Assembly (NCBI RefSeq): GCF_027923405.1
Contig: NZ_BQYI01000001.1
Location: forward strand, 3,264,501 to 3,328,500
Origin: Paenibacillus sp. YYML68
Lineage (GTDB): Bacteria > Bacillota > Bacilli > Paenibacillales > NBRC-103111
Length of the DNA: 64,000 nucleotides
Direction of reading: 5' to 3'
The translations under genes were made by a program, and so were the position numbers. The notes below the pieces were generated by a model. It was not told where the DNA came from and ran no database searches. It worked only from the letters and a program-made list of their open reading frames with translations. Positions 46,446-55,604 of the stretch are shown here, one piece after another. Numbering within the stretch: the stretch's first letter is position 1; every line of letters begins with the position of its first letter.

Positions 46446-49400
46446 CTACAGAAGCTCCAGCGATACCCGACTGCCCCGTCCGCCAGGCTCAGCAGGATGC
46501 ACGATGAGCTTCCGTTGAAGTCTAGCACGCAGCTCCGGCACATGACTGATGACTCCAACCGTCAAGTTGTTCAGGTGCAGCTTCTCAAGTGCGGTAACGA
46601 CCGTATCCAGCAGCTCCTGATCCAGCGTACCAAAGCCTTCGTCCAGGAAGAAAAATTCAAGGGGGTACTCGCCCTTCAGCTGTATTTGACCCGATAGCGC
46701 AAGAGCAAGCGAGAGCGAGGTCAAGAACGTCTCGCCGCCGGACAACGTCGTCACCGGGCGCTTCACTCCACCGTTCGCATCATCGCGGATGACGAAGCCG
46801 CCTCCCGAATCGACCTCGATCGCATACTTGCGCCGAGTCAGCTGCCCGAGCCGCTCCGAAGCGGCACGGCTCACGTGAGCTAGCTGCTCCTCCGCCAAAT
46901 ACTCAACGAAGGCGTTGCCTCTCAGCACACTCTGGAGCTTGCCAAGTAATGTTAGCTGCTGCTGCTGTGACAGCCGCTCCTCCTCCAGCTCCATCCAGCG
47001 CGCGTGCTTCGTCTTGAGATCGTCGCAATCACGCTCCGTCTTCGCTGCGTGCTGCAGCGCATGCTCATACTCCACTCTGCTAGCGCTAGCTTCCTTCTCC
47101 GTATGCTCCCACTGCTCATCCGTCACATGACGATCGCCCAGCTGCTGCTCCAGCTCGCGGCGACGTGCCGTAAGCTGATGCGCGAGCTTGCTATGCTCCT
47201 CCACCTCGCGCGTCATACGATGCTGCTCTTCATCGGACAGAAGAGCCGCCTCCAGCGCAGGTGTATCGGCAAAGCCTAACAATTCGGCTTGCTCCTGCCA
47301 ATCGCGATGTGTATCCGCCTCCAATACAGCGGCAGACTGCTCCGCTTGGGCTGCTGCAGCTGCAGCTGACGATGCTGCTTGATACGTCATCACAGCCTCG
47401 TCATGCGCCTTCGCTGTGCGAGTTGCTTCGCCTCGCAGCTGTAGTAGCTGCGAATTCGTCTCCTCGGCGAGTCGAGCGGCATCCCCCTCGCCGACCATCG
47501 CCGTCAGACGAAGCTGCTGCTGAGCGATGTGACGCTGGAGCGCCTCTACTTCTGTCCCGCTACGTGCCGACTCCTTGTCGGCCTCCGATAGCTCGGTACG
47601 CAGCTTATCGAGCTGCTCCTGCTTTTCTTGCAGGAACGCAACACTTTTGTCCAGACGCACGCGCAGCTCGTCGACGGCCGCGTCCTGCTCACGCAGCTGC
47701 TGAACCATAGCTTGCATCTGCTCCAGCTGCCAAGGCGAGTATTGCTGAAGCCATGCCGCAAGCTGCTCCTGATAGGAGCGCTCCCGCTCAGCCTCCCGCT
47801 TCTCCTCGGTCTCAAGCTGGGCTGCAATCGTCTGTCTTCGAGACTCGCCCTCCTTGCGCTGCTTCTCCAAGTCTCTCTGTTCTTGTAGTAGCTGCTGCTG
47901 CTCTTGCTCCAAGCGCGCGGTCTCCTTCCGAAGCTGGTCGAGCCGTTCCAGACAAGCCTGTAGAGACTGCTTGTACGACTGCCAGGCTGATGAAGCAACG
48001 CTTGCAGCTGAGGAATCAGTTAGGGAATTAGCTGAAGACGTAGAGTCTTGAATATGAGCCGTATCGTTAAATATTGTAAAGTGCTGCTTAATCGTATACA
48101 GCCGTTCCTCCCATGCCGCCGCAACAGCTGCTTCACGCTCGGAAGCGAACGCTTCTGTAAGCGGCGGCTGTTCAGCGGACAGCTCCAATTCATCTAGCTC
48201 TAGGCGTCTTGCGAGCCCCGTCAGCGCATCCTTCAAGCGAGCAGCCGCAAGCTGTCCGTCCCGCGATTGCCGGCGGCAGACGTCAAGCTCCTTGAGCAGC
48301 GATTCATGATCGGAGGCCGTGGAACGTTCAGAATTAGTCGCTTCGGATTGTATAGAGTTAGAGCCTTCGGATTGTGCAGAGTTAGAGGCCTCGGATTGCT
48401 TAGAGTTAAAGGCTTCCGATTCCGTAGAGTTAAAGGCTTCAGCATGCATAGAGTTAAAGGCTTCGATTCGCATAGACTCAGCTTGCTGTGCCGAGTCAGC
48501 TGGGGACGGAACGCTCGAGCTGTTCAGCGTTCCTTGGTCGAGCCCTGCCGCGCTGACATGAGCAGCGGCAGAGTGCTGCGCCGCCTCCGAGCCGGTCAGC
48601 GCCGGATGCTCGGTCGAGCCGCACACGGGGCAGCATTCGCCCGTGCGCAGCTGCGCAGCGAGCGAGACGGCCATCGATTGCCGCTCCGCCTCTAGCTGGA
48701 GCAGGCGGCCGCGCTCTTCCTCCCGCGCGGCCGCTTGCTCGAGCCGATCGAGCTGGTGCTCGAACAGCTCGGCCTCCGCTCGCAGCAGGTGCACCCCTGC
48801 TGCCCACTGCGAAGCACGCTGCAGCCACGACGCCTCGAAGCGCTGGAGCGCTTCGAGGCGAGCCTGCTGCTGCGCCTCGTCCTTGCGCAGCAGCGCAGCC
48901 GCTGCGCGGTGCTCCTCGCGGAGCGCGGCTGTGCGCTCCAGCTCGCGGCTTGCCTGCAGCGCCTCCTGCAGGCGGCTACGGTGCGCCGCCGGCGTCTCGG
49001 CGGCGGCGAGCTCCGCCTTCAGCTGCGCCTGGCGCTGCAGCGCCCGCTCGCGCAGCTCGCGCTCGCGCGCCTCCGCTGCCGCGAGCGCGGCGAGCCGCTC
49101 AGCGCTCGCGGCAGCGGCCGCCTCGAGCGCGCGCAGCTGCCCGCGCGCGGCCTGTAGCTCGGCCGCCAGCTCCGCGGCGTGCCGCAGCTGCTCGAGGCGC
49201 GCGGCGAGCGGCGCCTCCTGCGCCGCCAGCGCGTCGCGGGCGGCCGCATGCGCAGCCTGCGCAGCCGCGAGCGCAGCCTGCGCAGCGCCGAGCGCAGCCT
49301 GCGCGGCCGCGGCTTCGCGCTGCGCGGCCGCGTGCTGCGCAGCCGCGGCGGCGCGGCGCACCGCGAGCGGGCGCAGCCGCTCGGCGTCGGCTGCGCGCGC

Positions 49401-50249
49401 GAGCCGCGCCGCGAGCTCCGCGATGCGCGGCGCCGCGAGCGCGTGCGCGTCGGCGCGGGCGGCGAGCGCCGCTGCCTCGCGCTGCAGCTCGCGCACAGCG
49501 CGCTGCTCGGCAGCGAGCTGCTCGCAACCGGCAAGCCGCTCGCGAGCCGTCGCGGCAGCGGCCATCGCCTCCGCCAGCCGCCGCTCCGCCTCCGCGAGCG
49601 CCTCCGCCGAAGCGTCGCCTAGCCCTTGCTGCTCCGCCTGCAGCTGCTTCACAAGCACATCGGCTGCCTTAAAGCGGGATGCCGTCTTGGCACTTAATCG
49701 ATCGCCATATGTCTCGAGATGGAACAACCGCTGCAGCATCGCTCGTCGTTCCTTGCCTGCCAGCGTCAAGAACTCAGCAAATTTGCCTTGGGGCAACACA
49801 ACCGCCCGTGTGAAATCCGCCATCGACAAGCCGAGCAACTCCTGAACCTGACTGTTCACCTCACCCGCCTTATCAGCCAGCACAATCGTCTCTCCGTGCT
49901 GATCACGAATTAATCTGCATAGTGACCCGAGCATCGACTGCTCGCCGTTGCGCTTGAACTGTCGGTCTACACGGTAGCGCACAGTCCCCCCGCCGGGTGA
50001 TGCCAGCTCGAACGAAAACGACACCGCGAGCGTATCCTCCGCCTGATTCATGATCGACTGCGTGCCTCCGGGCGCACGCTCCACCTTGCCGTACAGCGCC
50101 AGCGTAATCGCATCGAGCAACGTCGACTTACCGCTGCCCGTCGGCCCGAATATACCGAACACTCCCGCTCCCGTTAATTCGGTAAAATCAACCTCCTGCA
50201 GCTCCCTGTAGCTTTGCAGTCCTTTGATCTGAAGTAAAATCGGCCTCAT
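46446..50249 (-). CDS. sbcC: Exonuclease subunit SbcC (Rad50-like ATPase)
   Basis: The protein has 1267 residues, longer than the roughly 1130 of B. subtilis. Walker A is GPTGSGKSTLLDA near residue 37; the C-terminal part has the ABC signature TLSGGETFLTSL and Walker B FFFLDEGFGTLD. The centre is a very long Ala/Glu/Arg coiled coil with a zinc hook CPVCGSTEHP (about 540). Just after the hook are six copies of an eight-residue repeat. The ATPase pairs with SbcD to cut hairpins and DNA ends. It overlaps sbcD by four bases. Confidence 0.96.
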   Translation of the reverse strand: MRPILLQIKGLQSYRELQEVDFTELTGAGVFGIFGPTGSGKSTLLDAITLALYGKVERAPGGTQSIMNQAEDTLAVSFSFELASPGGGTVRYRVDRQFKRNGEQSMLGSLCRLIRDQHGETIVLADKAGEVNSQVQELLGLSMADFTRAVVLPQGKFAEFLTLAGKERRAMLQRLFHLETYGDRLSAKTASRFKAADVLVKQLQAEQQGLGDASAEALAEAERRLAEAMAAAATARERLAGCEQLAAEQRAVRELQREAAALAARADAHALAAPRIAELAARLARAADAERLRPLAVRRAAAAAQHAAAQREAAAAQAALGAAQAALAAAQAAHAAARDALAAQEAPLAARLEQLRHAAELAAELQAARGQLRALEAAAAASAERLAALAAAEARERELRERALQRQAQLKAELAAAETPAAHRSRLQEALQASRELERTAALREEHRAAAALLRKDEAQQQARLEALQRFEASWLQRASQWAAGVHLLRAEAELFEHQLDRLEQAAAREEERGRLLQLEAERQSMAVSLAAQLRTGECCPVCGSTEHPALTGSEAAQHSAAAHVSAAGLDQGTLNSSSVPSPADSAQQAESMRIEAFNSMHAEAFNSTESEAFNSKQSEASNSAQSEGSNSIQSEATNSERSTASDHESLLKELDVCRRQSRDGQLAAARLKDALTGLARRLELDELELSAEQPPLTEAFASEREAAVAAAWEERLYTIKQHFTIFNDTAHIQDSTSSANSLTDSSAASVASSAWQSYKQSLQACLERLDQLRKETARLEQEQQQLLQEQRDLEKQRKEGESRRQTIAAQLETEEKREAERERSYQEQLAAWLQQYSPWQLEQMQAMVQQLREQDAAVDELRVRLDKSVAFLQEKQEQLDKLRTELSEADKESARSGTEVEALQRHIAQQQLRLTAMVGEGDAARLAEETNSQLLQLRGEATRTAKAHDEAVMTYQAASSAAAAAAQAEQSAAVLEADTHRDWQEQAELLGFADTPALEAALLSDEEQHRMTREVEEHSKLAHQLTARRRELEQQLGDRHVTDEQWEHTEKEASASRVEYEHALQHAAKTERDCDDLKTKHARWMELEEERLSQQQQLTLLGKLQSVLRGNAFVEYLAEEQLAHVSRAASERLGQLTRRKYAIEVDSGGGFVIRDDANGGVKRPVTTLSGGETFLTSLSLALALSGQIQLKGEYPLEFFFLDEGFGTLDQELLDTVVTALEKLHLNNLTVGVISHVPELRARLQRKLIVHPAEPGGRGSRVSLELL
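48321..48464 (-). repeat. 24-bp repeat inside sbcC encoding an octapeptide array
   Basis: Six consecutive 24-base units encode EAFNSMHA, EAFNSTES, EAFNSKQS, EASNSAQS, EGSNSIQS and EATNSERS (residues about 596-643). It lies in frame, close to the zinc hook of SbcC. The unit sequence differs from the GC-rich coiled-coil DNA beside it. Confidence 0.9.
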
Positions 50250-51436
50250 CGTTCAACAGCCTCCTCTAGCTCCTCGTCAGCGAGCAGCTCCATAAACAAG
50301 CGTACCAGCTCATCCTCAGGTACAGCCCCTCCGGTCTGCCGCGTATAGAACCTGCGGAACAGCTCGTCCATCGGCACCCTTGTCGACGCTCTAGTTCCAA
50401 GCTGTGCAGCATCCGCTTGAAGCTCGGGATACACCGGCCGTATATGAATGAGCCCGTCATGCGCCTCGCGAAGACGATGCACCTGCTCAAGCGAGATCGT
50501 CTCCTTCAGATGCACCTCCAGATCGATCCATGCCGTCGCATCCTTCCCCTCATCCAGCCAGCGGTATACCTCCTCGAGACCGCCTCTCGCAGTCCACTCA
50601 ACAAGAGGGCGTCCACTCGTCAGAAAAAGCTCCTTGGGCTCCGCCTGCATCCCTGGCTTCAAATCGAGAATCGTCACCGATTTCGCCTGTCCCGCCTCCG
50701 AGAAGCTGTACGCAAGCGGAGAGCCGCTGTATCGAATGACCGTATCGCCCCACAGCTGCTGCTGGGGACGATGCAGATGACCGAGCGCCGCATATTGCAC
50801 GCTCCCCGCGAGCGCAGAGGCGTCGACCGTATACGCCCCGCCGACCTGTATCGGACGCTCGGACTCCGACTCCTTACCACCGAGTACATACAAGTGGCTC
50901 ATGAGCAAGTTCACCGTATTGGAACTAAAATGACTCGCCTGCTGCTCCACTAAATACCTCACCCGCTCCGAATAAGCCGAGCGAAGTACAGACTCATCCG
51001 GCACCTCCACCAGCAGCTCCTTCAATCTCGACTCCGAAGGATATGGCAGTGCGAACAGCACAGCGCTCTCATCGGTGCGCTTCACTGGAATGCGATGCAC
51101 TCTCGCCTCCGGCAGCCCGACGAGCGTCACCCCGAGCTTCCCAGCAAGCGGCGCAGCCGCAGCAAGCCGATCCGGATGGTCATGGTTACCTGCAATGACG
51201 TACAGCGGCCTGCGTCCTTGATCAGACAGACGAGCAAGCGCCTCATAGAACAGCTGCTCAGCTACCGCAGGCGGATTAACCGTATCGTACACGTCCCCGG
51301 CCAGCAGCACGAGATCGATCTGCTGATCATTTACAATCTCGACCAGCTCCTCGATGAACGCCTCCTGCTCCGCAAGGCGACTACGTCCCTCAAGCGTCCG
51401 CCCCAAATGCCAATCCGCCGTATGCAATATACGCAT
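50246..51436 (-). CDS. sbcD: Exonuclease subunit SbcD (Mre11-like nuclease)
   Basis: The protein has 396 residues. The metal-binding phosphoesterase motifs are HTADWHLGR, LLAGDVYD, IAGNHDHPDRL and ALGHLHRPQ. It forms the SbcCD nuclease with the next gene. Two tandem copies of the dispersed hairpin element lie directly upstream, one reaching into the ribosome binding site region (CAGGAGGGGAG). Confidence 0.97.
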   Translation of the reverse strand: MRILHTADWHLGRTLEGRSRLAEQEAFIEELVEIVNDQQIDLVLLAGDVYDTVNPPAVAEQLFYEALARLSDQGRRPLYVIAGNHDHPDRLAAAAPLAGKLGVTLVGLPEARVHRIPVKRTDESAVLFALPYPSESRLKELLVEVPDESVLRSAYSERVRYLVEQQASHFSSNTVNLLMSHLYVLGGKESESERPIQVGGAYTVDASALAGSVQYAALGHLHRPQQQLWGDTVIRYSGSPLAYSFSEAGQAKSVTILDLKPGMQAEPKELFLTSGRPLVEWTARGGLEEVYRWLDEGKDATAWIDLEVHLKETISLEQVHRLREAHDGLIHIRPVYPELQADAAQLGTRASTRVPMDELFRRFYTRQTGGAVPEDELVRLFMELLADEELEEAVER

Positions 51437-51455
51437 ATGTCTCTCTGTCTCCCCT

Positions 51456-51538
51456 CCTGAAATAACAGTCTCCGTCTCTTCTCGGAGCTGTTATGGCAAG
51501 CGTCGAATTTGGCGCAGCCAAATTGACGGTATTCTTCA
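51456..51538 (-). repeat. Copy C of the dispersed two-hairpin element, upstream of sbcD
   Basis: On the minus strand: hairpin 1 AATTTGGC-TGC-GCCAAATT, then CGACGCTTGCC, then hairpin 2 with stems AACAG/CTGTT and TCCG/CGGA, ending TTATTTCAGGAGG; the AGGAGG overlaps the sbcD ribosome binding site region 20 bases before the ATG. Confidence 0.85.
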
Positions 51539-51543
51539 ATTCC

Positions 51544-51598
51544 CCTGAAATAACAGCCTCCGAGTCTTCTCGGAGCTGTTATGGCAAGCGTCGAATTC
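51544..51598 (-). repeat. Copy D of the dispersed two-hairpin element (partial)
   Basis: This is a shorter tandem copy next to copy C. It lacks most of hairpin 1 but keeps GCTTGCC and a perfect hairpin 2 (ATAACAG-CTCCGAG and CTCGGAG-G-CTGTTAT), ending TTTCAGG. It starts eight bases after the addA stop. Confidence 0.85.
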
Positions 51599-51605
51599 TT
51601 TCCCT

Positions 51606-54600
51606 CTACAATCGCACCACATGAGCGCCGTCGAACAAGAATATATAAGTACCGATCACAGGCTTCTTCCATATTTGCTCCAATGCCCGTGCATACAGTC
51701 CAAGCTGAAGCCTGTACTTCTCCGCCACTCGTGCAGGTGAGGAGCCCTTCAATCGATCGGTCTTGTAATCCAGAAGCACAAGTCCGCTCTCCTCCTCAAA
51801 CAGACAGTCGATCACACCCTGCAGCATGACCGTTTCTCCAGTTAAGCCTGCATCCTGCCCGGCATACAGCTCAGCTGCGGGCAAGCCGAAGCTGAACGGC
51901 ACCTCACGGTAGACGCGTCCTGATGCCAGCAGTCGCTGACCAAGCTCGCTTCGATAGAAGGCTAAGATGACCTGCACATCTACGAGCGCACGCTGCTGTT
52001 CGGTCAGCAGCTCCCGCTGCACCATGTCGGCTAACGTCTCTTCAAGCTCCGATACCGACGGCTCGTCGCCAAGCGGAACGTGCTGCATAACGAGGTGGAA
52101 CACCGAACCCCGCTCAGCTGCATTCAGCTGCTGCTGCTCAAGAAATCTCGGCCTTCTCACGATCAGAGGCCGATACGAAGTGCCTTCTCCAGTGCGATTC
52201 ACACCATTCGCCTCGTCTCCTGAGCTGTGTTCTAAGCTGTCTGGAGAGCCTAGATGCAGCAACGGATATTTCGCCACAGCATCAACGTCAACCAGTTCCG
52301 ACGAACCCGAGTTCGTCTCCAGTAGACTCAGCAGCCTCTCGTGCTCGGACAGCCGCTTCAGCTCCGTAACCGACGTCTTGGAGAACAGCTTGGACGCATC
52401 CGGGTACGCATACTGCCACGACAGTCGTCTATTCGTCTGCTCATCCCACTCGTTCGCCCCTTCAACAGACTCCAGCTGCTGCAGCGATAGCCATCTCGGG
52501 TCTGCTTCCATCGCCTCACGGCTCACCGCAGCCTCCGCGATGGAGGCGAATCGATCCGGACTGAACACATGCACCTGCCAGCGGGACTGTTCATTGGCCA
52601 TGATCGAAGGGGACTCATCCGGTATAGCCGCTGCATCCCGCAGTAGACCCGCATCTGGATGGCGGATTAAGGCCGGACCGATCCAATCCAGATAGCAGCG
52701 CGCCTCAGCAAGCGTATCGTCAGGCAGCACCGCATCCTCAAGGCTCGCATAGCGCGCCCAGGAAGCGACCAGCTTCTCTAAGCCTCGAACACTAGCAGTC
52801 AGAATAAGCTTCTCCTTGGCCCGCGTAAGCGCGACATAGAGCACCCGCATCTCCTCGGCAATCGACTCCATCCGGATACGCTGCTTGATCGCTAACCACG
52901 GCAGCGTTGGGTAGCTGACTCTGGCATCCGTCTCCGTCAGCTTCGGACCGAAGCCGAGCTCCCTGTGAACAAGGAACGGATCCGTCAGCTCGCGCTTGTT
53001 GAACAGCTTGCCGCAGCCGGCGACGAAGACGACGGGAAACTCCAGCCCCTTACTCTTATGAATCGTCATTATACGAACGACATTCTCCTGCTCACCAAGC
53101 GCACGCGCTGTCCCTAGATCGCCGCCGCTCTTCTGCATCCGCTCCACGAAGCGCAGGAAGCGGAACAGACCGCGCAGACTCGTCGCTTCATACTGCTTGG
53201 CCCGATCGTACAGCGCACGAAGGTTCGCCTGCCGCTGCTCGCCGCCAGCCAAGCCTCCAACGAAGTCGAAGTATCCAGTCTGTCGATACAAGTCCCATAT
53301 CAAGTCGGCGAGCGGTCCCTGCAGCGATTGCTGACGCCATCCCTTCAGCTGCTCGTAGAAGAGCTTCAGCTTATGCTGCAGCTCAGCAGACCTGCCGTCT
53401 GAATGAGGCACATCCCCCTCTACGTCAGCCGAAGCAGCCTCAGAATTAGGACGAATGTAAGCTCGCACCGCATCGAAGAACGAGCCTCGTTTACTGTAAA
53501 TGCGCAGCAGAGCTAGCTCCTCTTCGTCAAGGCCAACGATCGGCGATCGAAGCACCCCCGCGAGTGGAATATCTTGATACGGATTATCAATAATACGTAA
53601 CAGTGATAGGACGAGCTGAACCTCCGTTGCGCCGAAATAGCCTGTATTCAGCTCGGCATAAGCGGGTATGCCCTGCTGCGCAAGCTCCTCGATCAAGACG
53701 GGAGCCCACTGCTGGGTCGCCCGCAGCAGCACGACGACATCGCGGTACGTCATATCCCGCATTGCCTTCAACGATTTATCATACACCTGGAAGACAGGGC
53801 CTCCGCCCTCGCCAAGCATCGTCCGTATGCGCTGTGCAAGCAATCGCCCTTCCAGCTGGGCAGCCTCCAGCTCCCGCGCCTCGCTCATGTCGGCCGTATC
53901 GCCCTCAGCGCCGTCATCGCCCTCACTGTCAGCAGCCGAATTCGCAGCCGCTCCCAAGCCTTCCCCTTCAGCTGTCCGGTCAATGAGAATAAGCTCGGCA
54001 TCCAATTGACTGCTGTCTGCCACCTCCGGATACACCGCTCCACATACGAGCTCCGCCCGTTCGTCGTAGTCGATCTCACCAACGCTTTCATTCATCACCT
54101 GACGGAAAATGTAATTCGTCGCATCGACCACCTCAGCACGGCTGCGGAAGTTGCGCGACAGATCAATGCGCAGCCCCGGTCCCGTGCCGTCCAGCTGATA
54201 GCTCTTATATTTCTCCTGGAACAAGCCGGGCTCCGCAAGTCGAAATCGATAAATGGACTGCTTGACGTCCCCCACTAAGAAGCGATTACCCGGCTGCTCG
54301 TGCGAAATAAAGGCCACGATCGCCTCCTGCACCCGATTCGTATCCTGATACTCATCGAGCAGCACCTCGGCGAACTGCTCGCGGTACTCGAGCGCCGCCT
54401 GCGACGGCACTGGACAGTCAGGCGTCGATTCCGGCGCGCTCAGAATGCGCAAGCAATAATGCTCAAGATCCGCAAAGTCAACCAGTCCCTTGTCCTGCTT
54501 CGCTGCTTGGTACCTGCCCCCAAACTCGGCTACGAGCTCTACAAGTGTTCGCATTAAAGGCGCCATCGTCTCGAGCTCCTGACTATATTGCTCAAGGCTG

Positions 54601-55604
54601 CGGCCGAACCATTCCTCACGCATCGCTGCCAGCTTATCCTTCGCTTCGGTGCGCAGCTTCTTCACCTGCTCCTGCAGCTGCTTGTCGTAATCGTCGCCCT
54701 TACATGCCTTCAGCTTGCCGAAGGAGGCGCCTTGCATCGCCTCGTGCAGCTGCTCCCATGCTCCGGTCTGCGTCAGCTCCATGATGGAGCTGACCAGCTG
54801 CAGATCGTCAACGAGATTAGCGATATACGGAGCGGGGCCACCGGGCTCCTCGGCAAGCCGAAGCGCCTCGCGCAGCAGTCCGAGCGTCCCCTTCAGCTCA
54901 AGTCTGACGGCTGCACGCAGCGTAGCCAAGCCCGGATCAGTCTCCTCGTCTAGAGGTAGCTCGAAGCGGCTCACGCATTCGTTCAGCCAATGGTCAGGCC
55001 AAGGATGGCTTCGCGAATCGTCATACAGCCGCTGTACGAGCCGGAACAAGCCATCATCGCTCTTGTCGCCGCTGAACGAATCAGCCAGCCGCCAGAACAG
55101 GTCTCCCTCCTGCGTGCTGCCGTAGCGCTCCTCCAGCAGCTCCTCGAGCAGCTCCTGACGGAGCAGAGCGCTCTCTGTTTCATTCGCAATACGGAAGGCC
55201 GGGTCGAGCCCAATGCTCTGATAATGCTTCTGAATGACCTCCATACAGAAGGAATGCAGCGTCGTAATAAACGCTCTCGGGATGAGTGCCAGCTGTCTGC
55301 TTAGATGCTCCGACTCCGGGTCGAGCACAAGCGCCTTCTCCAGCGCCTCGCTAATACGGTGTCTCATCTCAGCCGCCGCTGCCTTCGTGAACGTAGCGAC
55401 TAGCAGCCGATCCACATCAAGCGGATGAGCCGGGTCCGAGATACGGCGAATGATGCGCTCGACCAGCACTGCCGTCTTCCCCGAGCCCGCTGCAGCTGCG
55501 ACGAGCATGCTGGATCCACGGCTGGCGATTGCCTTCCATTGATCATCGGTCCAGGTACTGACCTCAGGCTTCGGTATAGCCATTGTTGCCGCCTGCTCCT
55601 TCAT
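51606..55604 (-). CDS. addA: Helicase-nuclease subunit AddA
   Basis: The protein has 1332 residues. It is a UvrD/SF1A helicase with Walker A AAAGSGKTAVL, Walker B LLDEYQDTN, motifs GDVKQSIYRF and TIHKSKGLEFPVVF, and a C-terminal RecB-type nuclease (VLLDYKTDRL). With AddB it resects double-strand breaks to load RecA, the RecBCD role. The start at 55604 has GGAGG nine bases upstream and overlaps addB by 41 bases. Confidence 0.97.
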   Translation of the reverse strand: MKEQAATMAIPKPEVSTWTDDQWKAIASRGSSMLVAAAAGSGKTAVLVERIIRRISDPAHPLDVDRLLVATFTKAAAAEMRHRISEALEKALVLDPESEHLSRQLALIPRAFITTLHSFCMEVIQKHYQSIGLDPAFRIANETESALLRQELLEELLEERYGSTQEGDLFWRLADSFSGDKSDDGLFRLVQRLYDDSRSHPWPDHWLNECVSRFELPLDEETDPGLATLRAAVRLELKGTLGLLREALRLAEEPGGPAPYIANLVDDLQLVSSIMELTQTGAWEQLHEAMQGASFGKLKACKGDDYDKQLQEQVKKLRTEAKDKLAAMREEWFGRSLEQYSQELETMAPLMRTLVELVAEFGGRYQAAKQDKGLVDFADLEHYCLRILSAPESTPDCPVPSQAALEYREQFAEVLLDEYQDTNRVQEAIVAFISHEQPGNRFLVGDVKQSIYRFRLAEPGLFQEKYKSYQLDGTGPGLRIDLSRNFRSRAEVVDATNYIFRQVMNESVGEIDYDERAELVCGAVYPEVADSSQLDAELILIDRTAEGEGLGAAANSAADSEGDDGAEGDTADMSEARELEAAQLEGRLLAQRIRTMLGEGGGPVFQVYDKSLKAMRDMTYRDVVVLLRATQQWAPVLIEELAQQGIPAYAELNTGYFGATEVQLVLSLLRIIDNPYQDIPLAGVLRSPIVGLDEEELALLRIYSKRGSFFDAVRAYIRPNSEAASADVEGDVPHSDGRSAELQHKLKLFYEQLKGWRQQSLQGPLADLIWDLYRQTGYFDFVGGLAGGEQRQANLRALYDRAKQYEATSLRGLFRFLRFVERMQKSGGDLGTARALGEQENVVRIMTIHKSKGLEFPVVFVAGCGKLFNKRELTDPFLVHRELGFGPKLTETDARVSYPTLPWLAIKQRIRMESIAEEMRVLYVALTRAKEKLILTASVRGLEKLVASWARYASLEDAVLPDDTLAEARCYLDWIGPALIRHPDAGLLRDAAAIPDESPSIMANEQSRWQVHVFSPDRFASIAEAAVSREAMEADPRWLSLQQLESVEGANEWDEQTNRRLSWQYAYPDASKLFSKTSVTELKRLSEHERLLSLLETNSGSSELVDVDAVAKYPLLHLGSPDSLEHSSGDEANGVNRTGEGTSYRPLIVRRPRFLEQQQLNAAERGSVFHLVMQHVPLGDEPSVSELEETLADMVQRELLTEQQRALVDVQVILAFYRSELGQRLLASGRVYREVPFSFGLPAAELYAGQDAGLTGETVMLQGVIDCLFEEESGLVLLDYKTDRLKGSSPARVAEKYRLQLGLYARALEQIWKKPVIGTYIFLFDGAHVVRL

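Noticed and set aside
46141..46518. Repeat protein on the plus strand (RVAYTESGSPAHI units), and a similar one on the minus strand (KRLECALGYLIR units)
   Set aside because: Both follow from the 39-bp DNA repeat, whose period is a multiple of three. Neither has a ribosome binding site, and the minus frame runs into sbcC in another frame.
48643..49845. 400-residue plus-strand open frame opposite sbcC
   Set aside because: It is Ala/Ser/Arg low complexity produced by the GC-rich coiled-coil DNA of sbcC, has no ribosome binding site, and lies fully antisense to a well-supported gene.
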